NCBI GenBank assembly: GCA_037176905.1
Contig: JBBBWG010030720.1
Span: 1-24,736 of the forward strand
From: Azolla pinnata
Lineage: Eukaryota; Streptophyta; Polypodiopsida; Salviniales; Salviniaceae
DNA: 24,736 nucleotides
Direction: 5' to 3'
Positions 10,242 through 20,050 of the stretch are shown one piece after another. Under the pieces are notes generated by a model. That model worked only from the letters and a program-made list of their open reading frames with translations. It was not told the DNA's origin and did not search any database. Both the position numbers and the translations under genes were made by a program. The number at the start of each line of letters is the position of its first letter. Within the stretch, counting starts at the first letter, position 1.

Positions 10242-12904
10242 TCAATTCCTTACACTAGTAACATACTTGAGAAGGAGTCCAACGATCTGCCAAAAATGTA
10301 AGGTTGTTATAAACCTCGATATGTAGAGAGCTATATTGTTATACTGTGTACATATTGTGCAGTACATGGGTGAAATCAAATATCCCAAAAGTCCAACAAG
10401 AAAACTCCTTAATACAATGTCATACCTCTGGAGAAACTCTTGATGCCTCCTCTGTGAGTTGCCGCACTTTTTCTTCTGTTTCTGTTTCTAAGCGCTTAAT
10501 ATTGGAACCTGAATCACCTGTTGACTGCACAAACAATACATGAGGTTAAACTTTAAGCAGTGCTGAAAATGGTTCCATCCCCGTTTGCAGAAAAAAAAAA
10601 GTAACATTTTCATGTTCCAATGTAGCTGGCCTATTAGAACTTCAATTCAACATTATGCATGCATACACATGAAGAAAGATGTGCATGTACATTACGTGCA
10701 TCCCTCTTTAACAAACAATATTGATCTTAGCAAAGCTGCAAAGAATTGAGTGATATAGTTAGAGACATGATGCCGAAAAAACAAAATTCTCAACAGAATA
10801 AATTTGTAACATGGACACAGATTGTCGTGGTCATTGCAGGCAAGTTCATCAAAACTTCCGAGTCCATGCAATCATGAAGGATATGAGGCCAGAAATGCTA
10901 AAAAGAAGACAACAAGAAGTGATCCGTTGTCACCAGTGAGATACTAGATCTCCATAATTAACATTCTATTTTCTGCAATGTTTCAGAAGGAAAGAATATT
11001 TCAAACATACGGAATGCTTTCTCCAAGCTTTTTTTGGCTTCAGCACCAGTTTATTAGCATGCATGATAAATGTGAGCATACTGCTCTATCAATCCAACCC
11101 ATAATTCATTAAAGTTGACTCTCACTCGTGTCCTAGAAAAGACGTGCAAGCTAAGAGCAAATATATAACATAACTAGAGACCTCTACGAGTTCCAAGATC
11201 ACCACCTTAGACTGCATTTGTGCCAAGCTATATTTATCCATAAGACCAAATCAATAATTCAATTATCAACTTTACATGTCTTGGAAAAGAAGAACCAAGT
11301 AAATGAAAATCTAATGCAAATATTGGCGAAATCCAACAAAGCTGGGTAGTCAAAAACCCTCACAATCTTTACTTGCATGTTTTAATTATCTTTGTGTGCA
11401 TTTTCAGTTTTTGTTGTTGTTCTCTATCATATATCTTAAGCATGCAGTCGAATGCAACAATACCCTGCTCTAAACACTTCTCATTGACAGTAAGCCTTCA
11501 GGCTTTTTGCAAACTGTTAGCCAAAACTGGGGGAACATATTACAGAGGACATGATCAAACACTAACCTCAGTTAGTTTCTTTTGGAACTCTGCCTCGAGT
11601 TGTGCTCTAAATTCAGCAACTTCTCTCTCTGCTTCCTCCTTTGCCTGCTTTAATCTTGCAGTCTTGGCTAAAACATTCAAACATAGCTGTTAAAAAACGC
11701 AAATTTTATGTGTAAAGGACTTCCTACATTGATCAGAAGTATGTAGCAGTTTAAAATCACAATTTCAAAATGTACCATGTGCTCCACATTCTTCCCCTTA
11801 GTATTCCTATGCATTTACAAGTACTTTTTATATCCAGAAAATATACTAAATTTTGGTCTAAAAAGTCCTTCTGAGATGAATGATTTCTTCATTAAGCAAA
11901 TGTTTGGGCACAATTCCTTAATTATGTAAATTTTTTGTGGAATATGTGTATGAATCAGGAATATTAAAACCAGAAAAACCTGTAGGTCCCATATTAAATG
12001 CAAAAAAATGTGACAGAATTTAGCATATTAAATACTTTAGAAAACTGTGTGAAATATCTTTAATTACTTAGCAAATGTATTCCATGTGCATTGTTGCTAT
12101 GTATTTTTCAATTATGCATTCATCAAAATATTAGCATTCTAGAAATAAAACATGGAATCTGTTTTCAAAAACAAACACAAAGAGATAAAATAATTAACTT
12201 GGGTCGTCAAGAAAGACAGGTGTCGAGCACATAAACCTCAAATTTGAAGCTTAGTTATTTCATCCTTCGAAGAGAGCAAAGTCAAATGCATTTTCTTAAA
12301 AGATAGATCTGCGGGATAATCCAACATCTTTACTTTCAAATCTTAGATAGAATATCTACATTTCTACAGAGTGAAGAATGTAACGTGCGCACGATTCTTA
12401 AGAGCTAGGAGAATTGTGCTTGACTTTGACACAATGGACAATGAATCGAGAAAACGAATTCCTGATTTGTTAAGTGAAAATATGAACTAAAAACTATGAT
12501 GTCAATTTGAAGCTTCAGAATGATAATCGTGGCTATCACCAATCCTAGCTAGCCCCACAGGTGCAAGCATCATTTGAATGACTCTAGACCTGATAGGAAT
12601 CATCTGGATGACTACAAACCTAACAGGGATCAATCATCTGAACGGTTTTTGACGCAATGCGTAAAGAGAAGCCGCCCCATCTATGTTTCCGCCGAGGACT
12701 CGGGAACAAATGGGATTAGATCTGGATCTTGGAAAAAACAAGGTTGACCTAGACTCCTGGGACGTCACAGCATCAGATCATCAAAATCAAGGTGCAAAGA
12801 GAAAGAGAAAGAGAAGCCGTACCAGCTCTGGCGAGGGAGACGATTTGCTGAGCCTCTTGCTCAGCAGCCAAAAGCTTCTGGATGCCTCCCTGGCCTTTCT
12901 CCAT
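10242..12904 (-). CDS. VHA-G: V-type proton ATPase subunit G (four exons)
   Basis: Exons on the minus strand are 12904-12823, 11667-11567, 10524-10426 and 10286-10242. They sum to 327 nt, 108 residues plus stop. All introns are GT-AG and phases fit. The N terminus [20 protein letters not shown] is the hallmark of plant VHA-G. It is followed by [15 protein letters not shown] (residues 27-41), a long charged helix, [16 protein letters not shown] (69-84) and a C terminus in [11 protein letters not shown]. Length matches the family's usual 110 or so. The start is chosen by family, because the frame stays open upstream. Subunit G forms the peripheral stalk with subunit E and links V1 to V0 on vacuolar and trans-Golgi membranes; it has no catalytic residue. 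The gene is complete. Its leader is GA/GAAAAACAG-rich on the gene strand. Confidence 0.96.
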
Positions 12905-12928
12905 AGCAACCTCTGTGTTCTTCTTGCT

Positions 12929-13060
12929 CTCTCTCTCTCTCTCTCTCTGTGTGTGTTTTTCTCTGTGTATTGCTCTGTTTTCCCCCTGTTTTTCCTCTGT
13001 TTTTCTCTGTGTATTGCTCTGTTTTTCCCCTGTTTTTCCTCTGTTTTTCTCTGTTTTCTG
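12929..13060. repeat. CT microsatellite and 44-bp tandem duplication in the VHA-G leader
   Basis: A (CT)n run at about 12930-12950 is followed by ctctgtgtattgctctgttt at 12961, which recurs at 13005 with an offset of 44 bp, and by a further partial tttttcctctg unit. On the gene strand this is a purine-rich leader or promoter. Open frames across it on both strands are repeat translations. Confidence 0.75.
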
Positions 13061-13453
13061 CATTTGACTGGCAAAGTAACAGAACTGGTCTTCTCATTCC
13101 TCCAAAATTACAAAAATGCCCAAATTCCATTTCCTTCATCACTCACCAAAATTTGCCTTGCAAAAAAAAAAACAAAAAACAAACAGACTTATTTTCTGTA
13201 GAATCATACAGAAGAGGGCACAAGAATCTCTTGGCATGAATACAGAAGAAGAGGGCACAGATTCAGAGCAGAACAGAACCAGCTCAATACAGCTTTTGTC
13301 GGCTTGCTCGACCTCCTCGTGCAAATGCGATTCGAAGCCGAGCGCCCGATCTTGCTCCGCCCGTTCGCAGCATCTGATCTCCAGGCTCCGATTCTACTCG
13401 AACAGGATCCCGGTTCTTACAATCTGTCGAGAGCTTGAGCTCGCCGCCTTTGA

Positions 13454-13707
13454 GAGAGAGAGAGACTAACTGATGGATCGTTTCTGAACCCCTGAGCTTT
13501 CTGATCAGTTTCGAAAGGCGTGAATCGCCANNNNNNNNNNNNNNNNNNNNNNNNNNNNNNNNNNNNNNNNNNNNNNNNNNNNNNNNNNNNNNNNNNNNNN
13601 NNNNNNNNNNNNNNNNNNNNNNNNNNNNNNGAGAGAGAGAGACTAACTGATGGATCGTTTCTGAACCCCTGAGCTTTCTGATCAGTTTCGAAAGGCGTGA
13701 ATCGCCA
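13454..13707. other. 100-N gap with identical 77-bp flanks (likely assembly artefact)
   Basis: The Ns cover 13531-13630 exactly, a conventional placeholder size. The 77 bases before the gap (13454-13530) are identical to the 77 after it (13631-13707), both ending in gcgtgaatcgcca. This is what remains when two overlapping contig ends are scaffolded without being merged. Confidence 0.9.
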
Positions 13708-14450
13708 TCCGGGCGCAACCAACCAGAACCAGCGTGCGAAATGTCATGTGATGACGCTCTTGTCAATGGCTTTTCTTCTCCGACCTCTAAGCCTGAACTG
13801 GAAAACTTGATGTAAGATGGTTTAACCATGTCCTGCGTAAAGCTCCCATAAAGTTCAATTAGTTTAGATGACACTGGATCGAATCGTGAATGTCGATCAG
13901 AGTCGAGGAGGTGTCTCGCTCGAACCGAAGCAGGACTCTGTAAATATAATCCGGAGCTTATATGAAAAGGGAAGAAGCAGCAGAAGAAGCCGAAGAAGAA
14001 TCTGGTGGAGTACAGAGCAAAGCCAGCAAGCAGCCAATATGTAGCCATCGTCAGGTGGGAGGCGAGAGAGAAAATCAGACAGACAGACAGAGACATTGCA
14101 ACGTGGTACGTGCAGATTCCCGTCATCGCTTGGGCATTCTGAGACTCTTGGCAAGCCCAGCTCAGATGGGAAACAGGGTGGTGACCTTCATCGATGTGAA
14201 TGGGGGCAGAGTTACGAATCGGGTTGGGGTCGAGAGAACCAGAGGTGTTAGTTGCCGATCGAAACGATTTCGCCCCCAGAAATTCCCTCTGTAAAACCAA
14301 GTTTGAGCGAGAAACTCTCGCCTCGTGCAAAAAAGGCCGGCTTAGCTGGGTTGGGATGCGAACGACGCAATCCTGTATCTGGCTTTGTCAGATTGTTTAA
14401 CAGTACACGTGTCGAAGATGCAGTATATGAAACATTCTTTGGTGGGAACA
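13708..14450. other. Unassigned intergenic DNA
   Basis: Mixed-composition DNA between VHA-G and the PIF gene, upstream of both. Open frames exist on both strands, but none resembles a known protein and they overlap one another. It may hold promoter or leader sequence of either gene. Confidence 0.4.
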
Positions 14451-14451
14451 T

Positions 14452-14524
14452 TCATCATCATCATCATCAACATCATCATCAACATCATCATCATCATTAT
14501 CATCAGCATCATCATCATCACCAC

Positions 14525-14559
<35 letters not shown>

Positions 14560-14563
14560 ACAT
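14452..14563. repeat. (CAT)n microsatellite
   Basis: About 37 CAT/CAA/CAC triplets, mostly CAT. The poly-His or poly-Ile frames across it are repeat translations. Confidence 0.9.
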
Positions 14564-15055
14564 AGACTCCACCTGGATCTTGATGCAGAAAGCGGGTGGG
14601 TCTAGGAACACGTCCAATCCACGTATAGACAGCCTTTCCAAAGAGATCGCCCTGGTCACACCCTAAGATAGATCTAGCCCGTCAAGCTAGATCGAACTCA
14701 AGCTTTCTTCCGTTCTTGCTTTCTTTTTCTCGACTCTGGAATCTTTTGGTTGTACTTAACTCAACGATTAGTAAGCCTCTAGCAGGGCACCGATGAGCTG
14801 TCTGACAGCTGAAATAGCAGCTCGGATGAGTCCCTTGTCGTCTCCGAGAGCGTTTCCAGTGTGGCAGCTGCTGCAGGAGGCGCAGAAGCCTCGGAATGTG
14901 GAATGCAGATATGAGGGAGGCGGAAAATTCCCCTTCTGTTCCCGCCCCCACCCCTAAGGAGCTCTGCTCCCACCACCAGCTTAAGTCGTACAGTTCTGGA
15001 TGGATGTGCCAGCAGTATGCGTCGACAGTAGTAACAGCTGCAACCAGCAACAACC

Positions 15056-15086
<31 letters not shown>

Positions 15087-15440
15087 CGATGACGATGACG
15101 ACGATAATAATAATGTTGAATACAGTAGCTAGCTCTCTATAGCTGACTCCAGAGTCGCAGAAATTTGTACGTACTCTGGCTCGCCCTCGGCCCTTTTGCT
15201 GATAGATAGATGTAGATTAGACAGATTGGATCGATAGAGTCCGACGCGGAAGATGCCCGGTGCTTCCCAGCGCGTTCTCCGGGCCCGGGCCATTCATCGA
15301 TCGTTTTCTTCGGACCAGAAGCCAGGTTTGCACGGCTTGAGCCACGCTGTTGAGCTGAGATTTTACTTCACTGCTCTCGTAAAACACACACACAGTAGAA
15401 TGCGGATAGATACATATACAGAGGTAAAAAAATACACTTG
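14564..15440. other. Unassigned intergenic DNA with an (AAC)n/(GAC)n run
   Basis: An (AAC)n run at about 15052-15087 passes into GATGACGACGATAATAAT up to about 15115. A plus-strand frame (14896-15132) ends in poly-Asn/poly-Asp and minus-strand frames begin with poly-Leu. Neither has a recognisable domain, so I call no gene. Confidence 0.4.
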
Positions 15441-16235
15441 AAGGGAAAATTGAAGGAAGAGCTGTAGAAATTTCGAAGGAAAAGTTGAAGGAAACATTGA
15501 AGAAAATTTGAAGAGAAATTTGGACAGTAAATTGGAGGAAGAAATTGACGAAACAATCGAAGAAACAATTGGAGAAAATTTGAAAGAAAATCTGAAGAAA
15601 CAAAAAAAAGAAGGAAAAGATTGGAGAGAAAACATTGAAGGGAAAAGTTGAAGAAGAAATTGAAGGAAATTTTGGAGAAGGATTTGGAGGAGAAATTGAA
15701 GGAAAAATTGAAGGAAAAGTTGAAGAAATTGAAGGAAGTTTTGGAGAAAAATTTGGAGGAAATTTTGAAGGAAAAACATTGAAGAAACCATTGGAGAAAA
15801 CAATTGGAGAAGATTTTGAAAGAAAATGTGAAGGAAAAAAACTGAAGGAAAAATTGGAGAGAAACATTGAAAGGAAAAATCGAAGCAGAAGTTGAGGAAA
15901 AAATTGAAGGGAGAAAATCGAAGCTAAAAATCGAAGCCAAATTGGGAGAAGAAATTGGAAACATTGAAGGAAAAATTGGAGGAAAAATTGAAGAAGAGAT
16001 TAAAGGAAATATTGGAGGAAAAACATTGAAGAAACAATTGGAGAAAACAATTGGAGAGGATTTTGAAAGAAAATTTGAAGAAAAAAACTGAAGGAAAAAT
16101 TGAAGAGAAACATTAAAAGGAAAAATCGAAAGAGAAGTTGAAGAAAAAATTGAAGGGGAAAAAATTAAAGCTAAAAATCGAAGCCAAATTCGGAGAAGAA
16201 ATTGGGGAAAGAAAATTTAGAAGAACAAAAAAAAA
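15440..16235. repeat. C-poor GAA-type array with a 247-bp duplication
   Basis: Short imperfect units such as attgaaggaaaa, gaagaaattgga and tttggaggaa fill about 800 bp, with almost no C on the plus strand. A longer block at 15771-15958 is repeated at 16018-16206 (offset 247-248 bp, about 90% alike); both copies contain aagctaaaaatcgaagccaa. The charged helical frame on plus and the Phe/Ser-rich frame on minus are products of the composition. Confidence 0.85.
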
Positions 16236-16249
16236 CACACGGTCTATTG

Positions 16250-16355
16250 TTTTGTTTGGGAAAATTACTGAAAAACGCCTGACAAAATTATAGATTACAT
16301 TTGAACGCCTACCCAAACTACAAACTACAAATTAACGCCTAGTTTTAAGATTAAC
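16250..16355. repeat. Short aacgcct repeat, three copies
   Basis: The heptamer aacgcct occurs near 16274, 16304 and 16334 in similar settings (aaaaacgcctgacaaaatta, gaacgcctacccaaacta, ttaacgcctagttttaaga). The sequence then passes into aacgcgcaatcgatcgatcg. Its origin is not recognised. Confidence 0.5.
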
Positions 16356-16680
16356 GCGCAATCGATCGATCGACACCGAATCAAGCAGCTGCGAACCCGA
16401 TCGACACGAAATCAGATCCTCGACCAAGGCTGAACGGCTCGATTAAGACCAAATCGACGTGTCGATCGATCGATCGGATTCTAAAGCTGCCAGCTTTTTC
16501 AGTCGGCCGAACGCAGGAAGGAAATCGACCGGGATCGATCAGCGGGAAGCCGATTCGGAACGAAATCGGCGCCGGCGGAATCGATCGGGTGCCGATTTTC
16601 AGCGGATCGATAAGATCCGGCGTCGATCTGCGATTCGATCTACGATTCGATCTCCGATTCTCTGATCGCGGCAAGCGTCA
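16355..16680. other. CGAT/GATC-rich patch
   Basis: CpG-rich DNA with very many CGAT and GATC tetramers, including cgatcgatcgac and gtcgatcgatcgatcgg. It has open frames on both strands but no recognisable protein. It lies 0.4-0.7 kb before the PIF start and could be part of its promoter region. Confidence 0.5.
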
Positions 16681-16866
16681 AAATGTTATAAGAAGGGGGG
16701 AGAATTGCCCAAAAAAATGTGTAAATTATACTTCTCCACTCTTTTGTTTTTGGTAATTCCCCCCATTTTTATTTACCCCCCTTCTCCTCATTTGTTTTGC
16801 CCAAATAAATTTATCTGCGTTTTTTGGACGGCCAGGATCATGCCGCGTGGGGCGACGATCTGCCGA

Positions 16867-16872
16867 CACGTG
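16867..16872. promoter_or_regulatory. G-box CACGTG inside an inverted repeat upstream of the PIF gene
   Basis: CACGTG is centred in ctgccgacacgtgtccggcag, a near-perfect inverted repeat, 194 bp before the PIF ATG. G-boxes are the sites bound by PIF-type bHLH proteins, so feedback is conceivable. Further CACGTG sites lie at 18422 and 18533 in intron 1. About six such hexamers are expected by chance in a window this size. Confidence 0.35.
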
Positions 16873-16914
16873 TCCGGCAGAGAGGTCCTGTGTTCGAATC
16901 CGGTTCTTCTTCTC

Positions 16915-16985
16915 CTTCCATTTCTTCTTCTTCGTCTTCTTCTTCTTCTTCTTCTTCGTCTTCTTCTTCTTCTTCTTCTTCTGCT
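16915..16985. repeat. (CTT)n microsatellite before the PIF start
   Basis: A run of TTC/TCG triplets followed by a pyrimidine stretch and ctgcag. It sits in the PIF leader or in a 5' intron whose acceptor could be one of the two ctgcag sites at about 17002-17007 and 17022-17027. Confidence 0.7.
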
Positions 16986-17065
16986 TCGTCTCCATCTCCG
17001 TCTGCAGAGAATTAGGGTTTTCTGCAGTTTTCTCCTGCTCTGGGCCCCCCTCCGCCGCCCCCGCC

Positions 17066-19715
17066 ATGCCTAAACCCGATGCCAAGAAGTCCCCCGACGA
17101 CCTCGTCTCCTGGCTTCAGTACCCCATCGAGGATTCCTTCGAGAAGACCTATTGCTCCGCTTCCTTCGACGACGACCCCGCATGGCCTCTGCCCCAGCAC
17201 CACGCCTCCGTCGTCGTCTCCAATCCGCTCGCTGCTCCCCACACCGATCGGGCCTCCCCCCCATCCTCCGAGCGTCCTTTGAATGCCCAAGCTGCGCGGT
17301 CGAAGAGCTCGCCGTTCCACTCCGCCCCTTCCGCCGCTCCGCCGATCCAAGGGAGCCATGGATTGCACCGATCCAGCAGCGAAATCGCCCAAGGGGCCAT
17401 GGCTTTGGGTGCCCAAAGAGCTGAGCGGTCTTTGTCGTTTTCTTCCTCAGGAGGAGGAGGAGGAGGAGGAGGAAGTGGAGGAGGAGGAGGAGGAGGAGGG
17501 AGGGCAAAGGCAAGGAAGAGCAGACATGAGCTTCTCTCGCACCAATTCGATTCGTCGAGCATTCAGCTCAGCGGATCCAGTCTCATCACGCACGATTCAA
17601 TTCCGGCCACCGCTTCTTCGGAGTATAATGCAAGTGGCGAGTATGCCTCGGCTTCCGCCTCAGCTTCGATCTCGACCTCGGCTCCGACGAGCGGTAGCAT
17701 GATCAGCAGCTCTTCATTCGCGGCATGCCATGGGGTCGAGCAGCAAAGGGGCTTCCGTGTGGCCTCAAGCTCTCAAGCTGGTTCATTAGGTAGCGTGGAC
17801 CTGGCTCCGAAAGCGGAAATCTGCAAAGAGAAGCTCCATGTCGCCGCCGCTACTACCACCGACGGTTCTGAAAGCCAGAGTGAAGTATGTGATTTCTACT
17901 TCATACATATAAAAGTTCCATTGATTCTCAGGCTTATGTGCGTGTACATACGTGTCGATGTATGTTTATATGTATGCATGTTACGCAGTGTTGTTGGGGG
18001 TAGATATGCTGTTTGAATGTCGCAGAACATTTTAGTCGTTTCTTACCGATTTGAATAGGGCTACCCGTGTTGAAATGAAACCAGGGTGTTCTGTGATTTG
18101 AGGTCTAAATTTTGAAGGCAGGAAACCCCGAAACATTCGTAATACAAAAACCACAAGCTTTTTCCCATGAAGGATTTTCCGAATCACAGTTGAAGCTTTT
18201 ATTAAAGCCTTCTTCATCTTGATAACCGGAGCATATAGATGAGCTGCCCTTCTTGTTGTTGAACCTTGTGATATGAGGTAAACTCCGGCGCTTTGACTTG
18301 TTATGCGAGAAATGTCTAACTAGCTAGCTAGCTAGGGTGGAAGGAACCCTCTCTTTTAGCGAAGTTCAATAGTGTTGAGCTCTTCAATAGAAAAACATGA
18401 GGGAAATCGGACGTTGCTTTACACGTGAAAGTAGGAAACGTGATGGAAAGTAGGTTTTGTCCTATACTAAAAACGTACTTAGAGAGGCTCAGAGTTCAAT
18501 GTAGACATATGATGAAAAGTAGTAGTCTCTGTCACGTGTGTTATCGTACGAACATTCCCCTGACAGTTATCGTCATCACCGTCAATAGAATGTGACTAGA
18601 ATGTGTGTTTCTCTTCTTTGGTACATGGAGGATGCAGATGATGAATGTGTGGAAATCAAACGACCACGGCGAACCTCTTCAAAGAGAAACCGGGCTGCAG
18701 AGGTTCACAACCTTTCTGAACGGGTATAGAACAAGTTGATTGTATCAAACGAATATATGGATAGTAGGGATTTCTTTTAATCGAGTTAACATGTGGGTGT
18801 TGTCGTTAACAGAATCGTCGCAACAGGATAAATGAAAAACTGAAGGCTTTACAAGAGCTTATACCTAATTCAACCAAGGTTTGTGAAATGATGACGAGTT
18901 TTTCAGTAGTGCATGAATCCATGAGTGCACATACGCACGCACATTTGTTCATCCACACGCATGTATTGCCGTAAGTATACGTGCGCACACACTATGTATA
19001 CATGCATGTGATATATTCTACATATGTGCTTGTGACATAGAGGTACGTTTTGGTATAGTGTGGGCGTGTTTGTGTTTTACGTGTCTTTGCCATATCAACA
19101 CATTATACTAAAAATGGGGTTTCGTAGACCGACAAAGCTTCTGTGCTTGACGAGGCGATCGAATATATGAAGAGCTTGCAGATGCAGCTACAGGTGATTC
19201 TCTGCATCCGCGACTTGTTCTCCCCCGGCGAGCCGACTAATATTTTTCCTAAACCGGCGAGATGTTTCCGGCTTTTTTGTTTCGCGGTGTGGGTTGGGTG
19301 GGGACAGCAGATGGTTTCGATGAGGAACAGTGGCATGAACGTGTCGCCAGCGGTGGTTCCGGTGGGATTCCCACATTTGGCGGCGGCTCCGCAGCACACG
19401 ATGGGGCTCGGTTTGCCGATTGGCCACCCGGGGATGGGCATCGGCATGTATGGTCCAGCTATGGTGGGTGGTCCATATCAAGCAGCGATTCCCAGGGTGA
19501 GCCCCTATGGAATTCCCTACCAAGATGGAGGTATTGTACAAAGTCAACCTTACACTGATGCAAGTGGTGCCCCCAGTCAAGCATACCCAGAGGGATGTAA
19601 TGCCCCAGTCCAGGCCTACCGCGATGCGGAAAGTCGCCAAGCATTCCGCGGTCAATGTAGCGCTGAAAGCGAAGCCTTCGAAAAGGTCGACTTCCCCCAC
19701 GGCGACGAAGCTTAA
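17066..19715 (+). CDS. PIF: PIF-type bHLH transcription factor (five exons)
   Basis: Exons are 17066-17884, 18631-18723, 18813-18878, 19128-19193 and 19311-19715. They sum to 482 residues plus stop, with GT-AG introns all in phase 0. Near the N terminus DDLVSWLQYPIEDSF (residues 11-25) matches the second conserved PIF motif. A Gly tract (about 128-145) precedes RAKARKSR. SESQSEDADDE leads into the bHLH (about 292-348): AEVHNLSERNRRNRINEK, then ALQELIPNSTKTDKASVLDE and AIEYMKSLQMQLQ. H299, E303 and R307 are the G-box-contact residues. The C terminus has a Met/Gly/Pro-rich part, AIPRVSPYG, and three 11-residue repeats (QPYTDASGAPS, QAYPEGCNAPV, QAYRDAESRQA). PIFs act in the nucleus, bind G-boxes and are removed after phytochrome activation. 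The phytochrome-B-binding APB motif is not in exon 1, so an upstream coding exon may be missing from this model, or the protein lacks APB as HFR1 does. Confidence 0.94.
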
Positions 19716-20050
19716 GTCGAATCGCGCACTGGGAAAATGCTCTTGCTGCTGTTTTCAGAGGGGGGGGGAATGTCTCAATTCATCTTTTTCGTGCCATCGA
19801 TGAAGTGTTCAAAACTGACCTTCCTCAGACGATTCGGCAGCTTCCCCCCACCCCAAAGCCTTGTTCGCGATGTAAAAATATGATTGAAAATTGTACTCGT
19901 CGATGGATGCCCCTTGCATTCGAGTTTGATCCGAGTTTGAGAGAGGTGCAGTAAATAGGTAATGAATGACCTGTGAGCTGTCTTTATGGTCAGAAAGGCT
20001 TAGGAAGATCCTAAGCCTGATCATGTATCTTTTGTACAGTCAGAAATCTC
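19716..20050 (+). other. Probable 3' UTR of the PIF gene
   Basis: Non-coding DNA directly after the PIF stop, with T- and TGTA-rich stretches (for example tgtaaaaatatgattgaaaa and atcttttgtacag). There is no clear AATAAA. The 3' end cannot be placed. Confidence 0.4.

Noticed and set aside
12773-13142. Minus-strand frames rich in EKQGENRA and RERERE
   Set aside because: They are the CT/TTTTTC repeat leader of VHA-G in other frames; the true VHA-G start is at 12904 in a different register.
14160-14200. Possible APB-like peptide (LRWETG) upstream of the PIF gene
   Set aside because: It lacks the ELxxxxGQ pattern and reaches a stop immediately; too weak to propose an exon.
13284-14330. 348-codon minus-strand frame spanning the N gap
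   Set aside because: A third of its middle is Ns and duplicated flank, it matches no known protein, and the gap appears artificial.
14682-15132. Frames with poly-Leu (minus) or poly-Asn/Asp (plus) around the AAC run
   Set aside because: The leucine-rich start mimics a signal peptide but comes from the AAC microsatellite; opposite-strand frames overlap and none has a family match.
15217-16091. Long Phe/Ser-rich minus frames and Lys/Glu/Gly-rich plus frames
   Set aside because: All are produced by the C-poor GAA-type array; open frames in more than one phase show a compositional cause.
16381-16674. 97-codon minus frame in the CGAT-rich patch
   Set aside because: Arg/Ser/Ile-rich composition follows from CGAT repeats; no domain.
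17012-17562. Several open frames antisense or shifted to PIF exon 1
   Set aside because: They are shadows of a GC-rich coding exon whose own frame holds the conserved PIF motifs.
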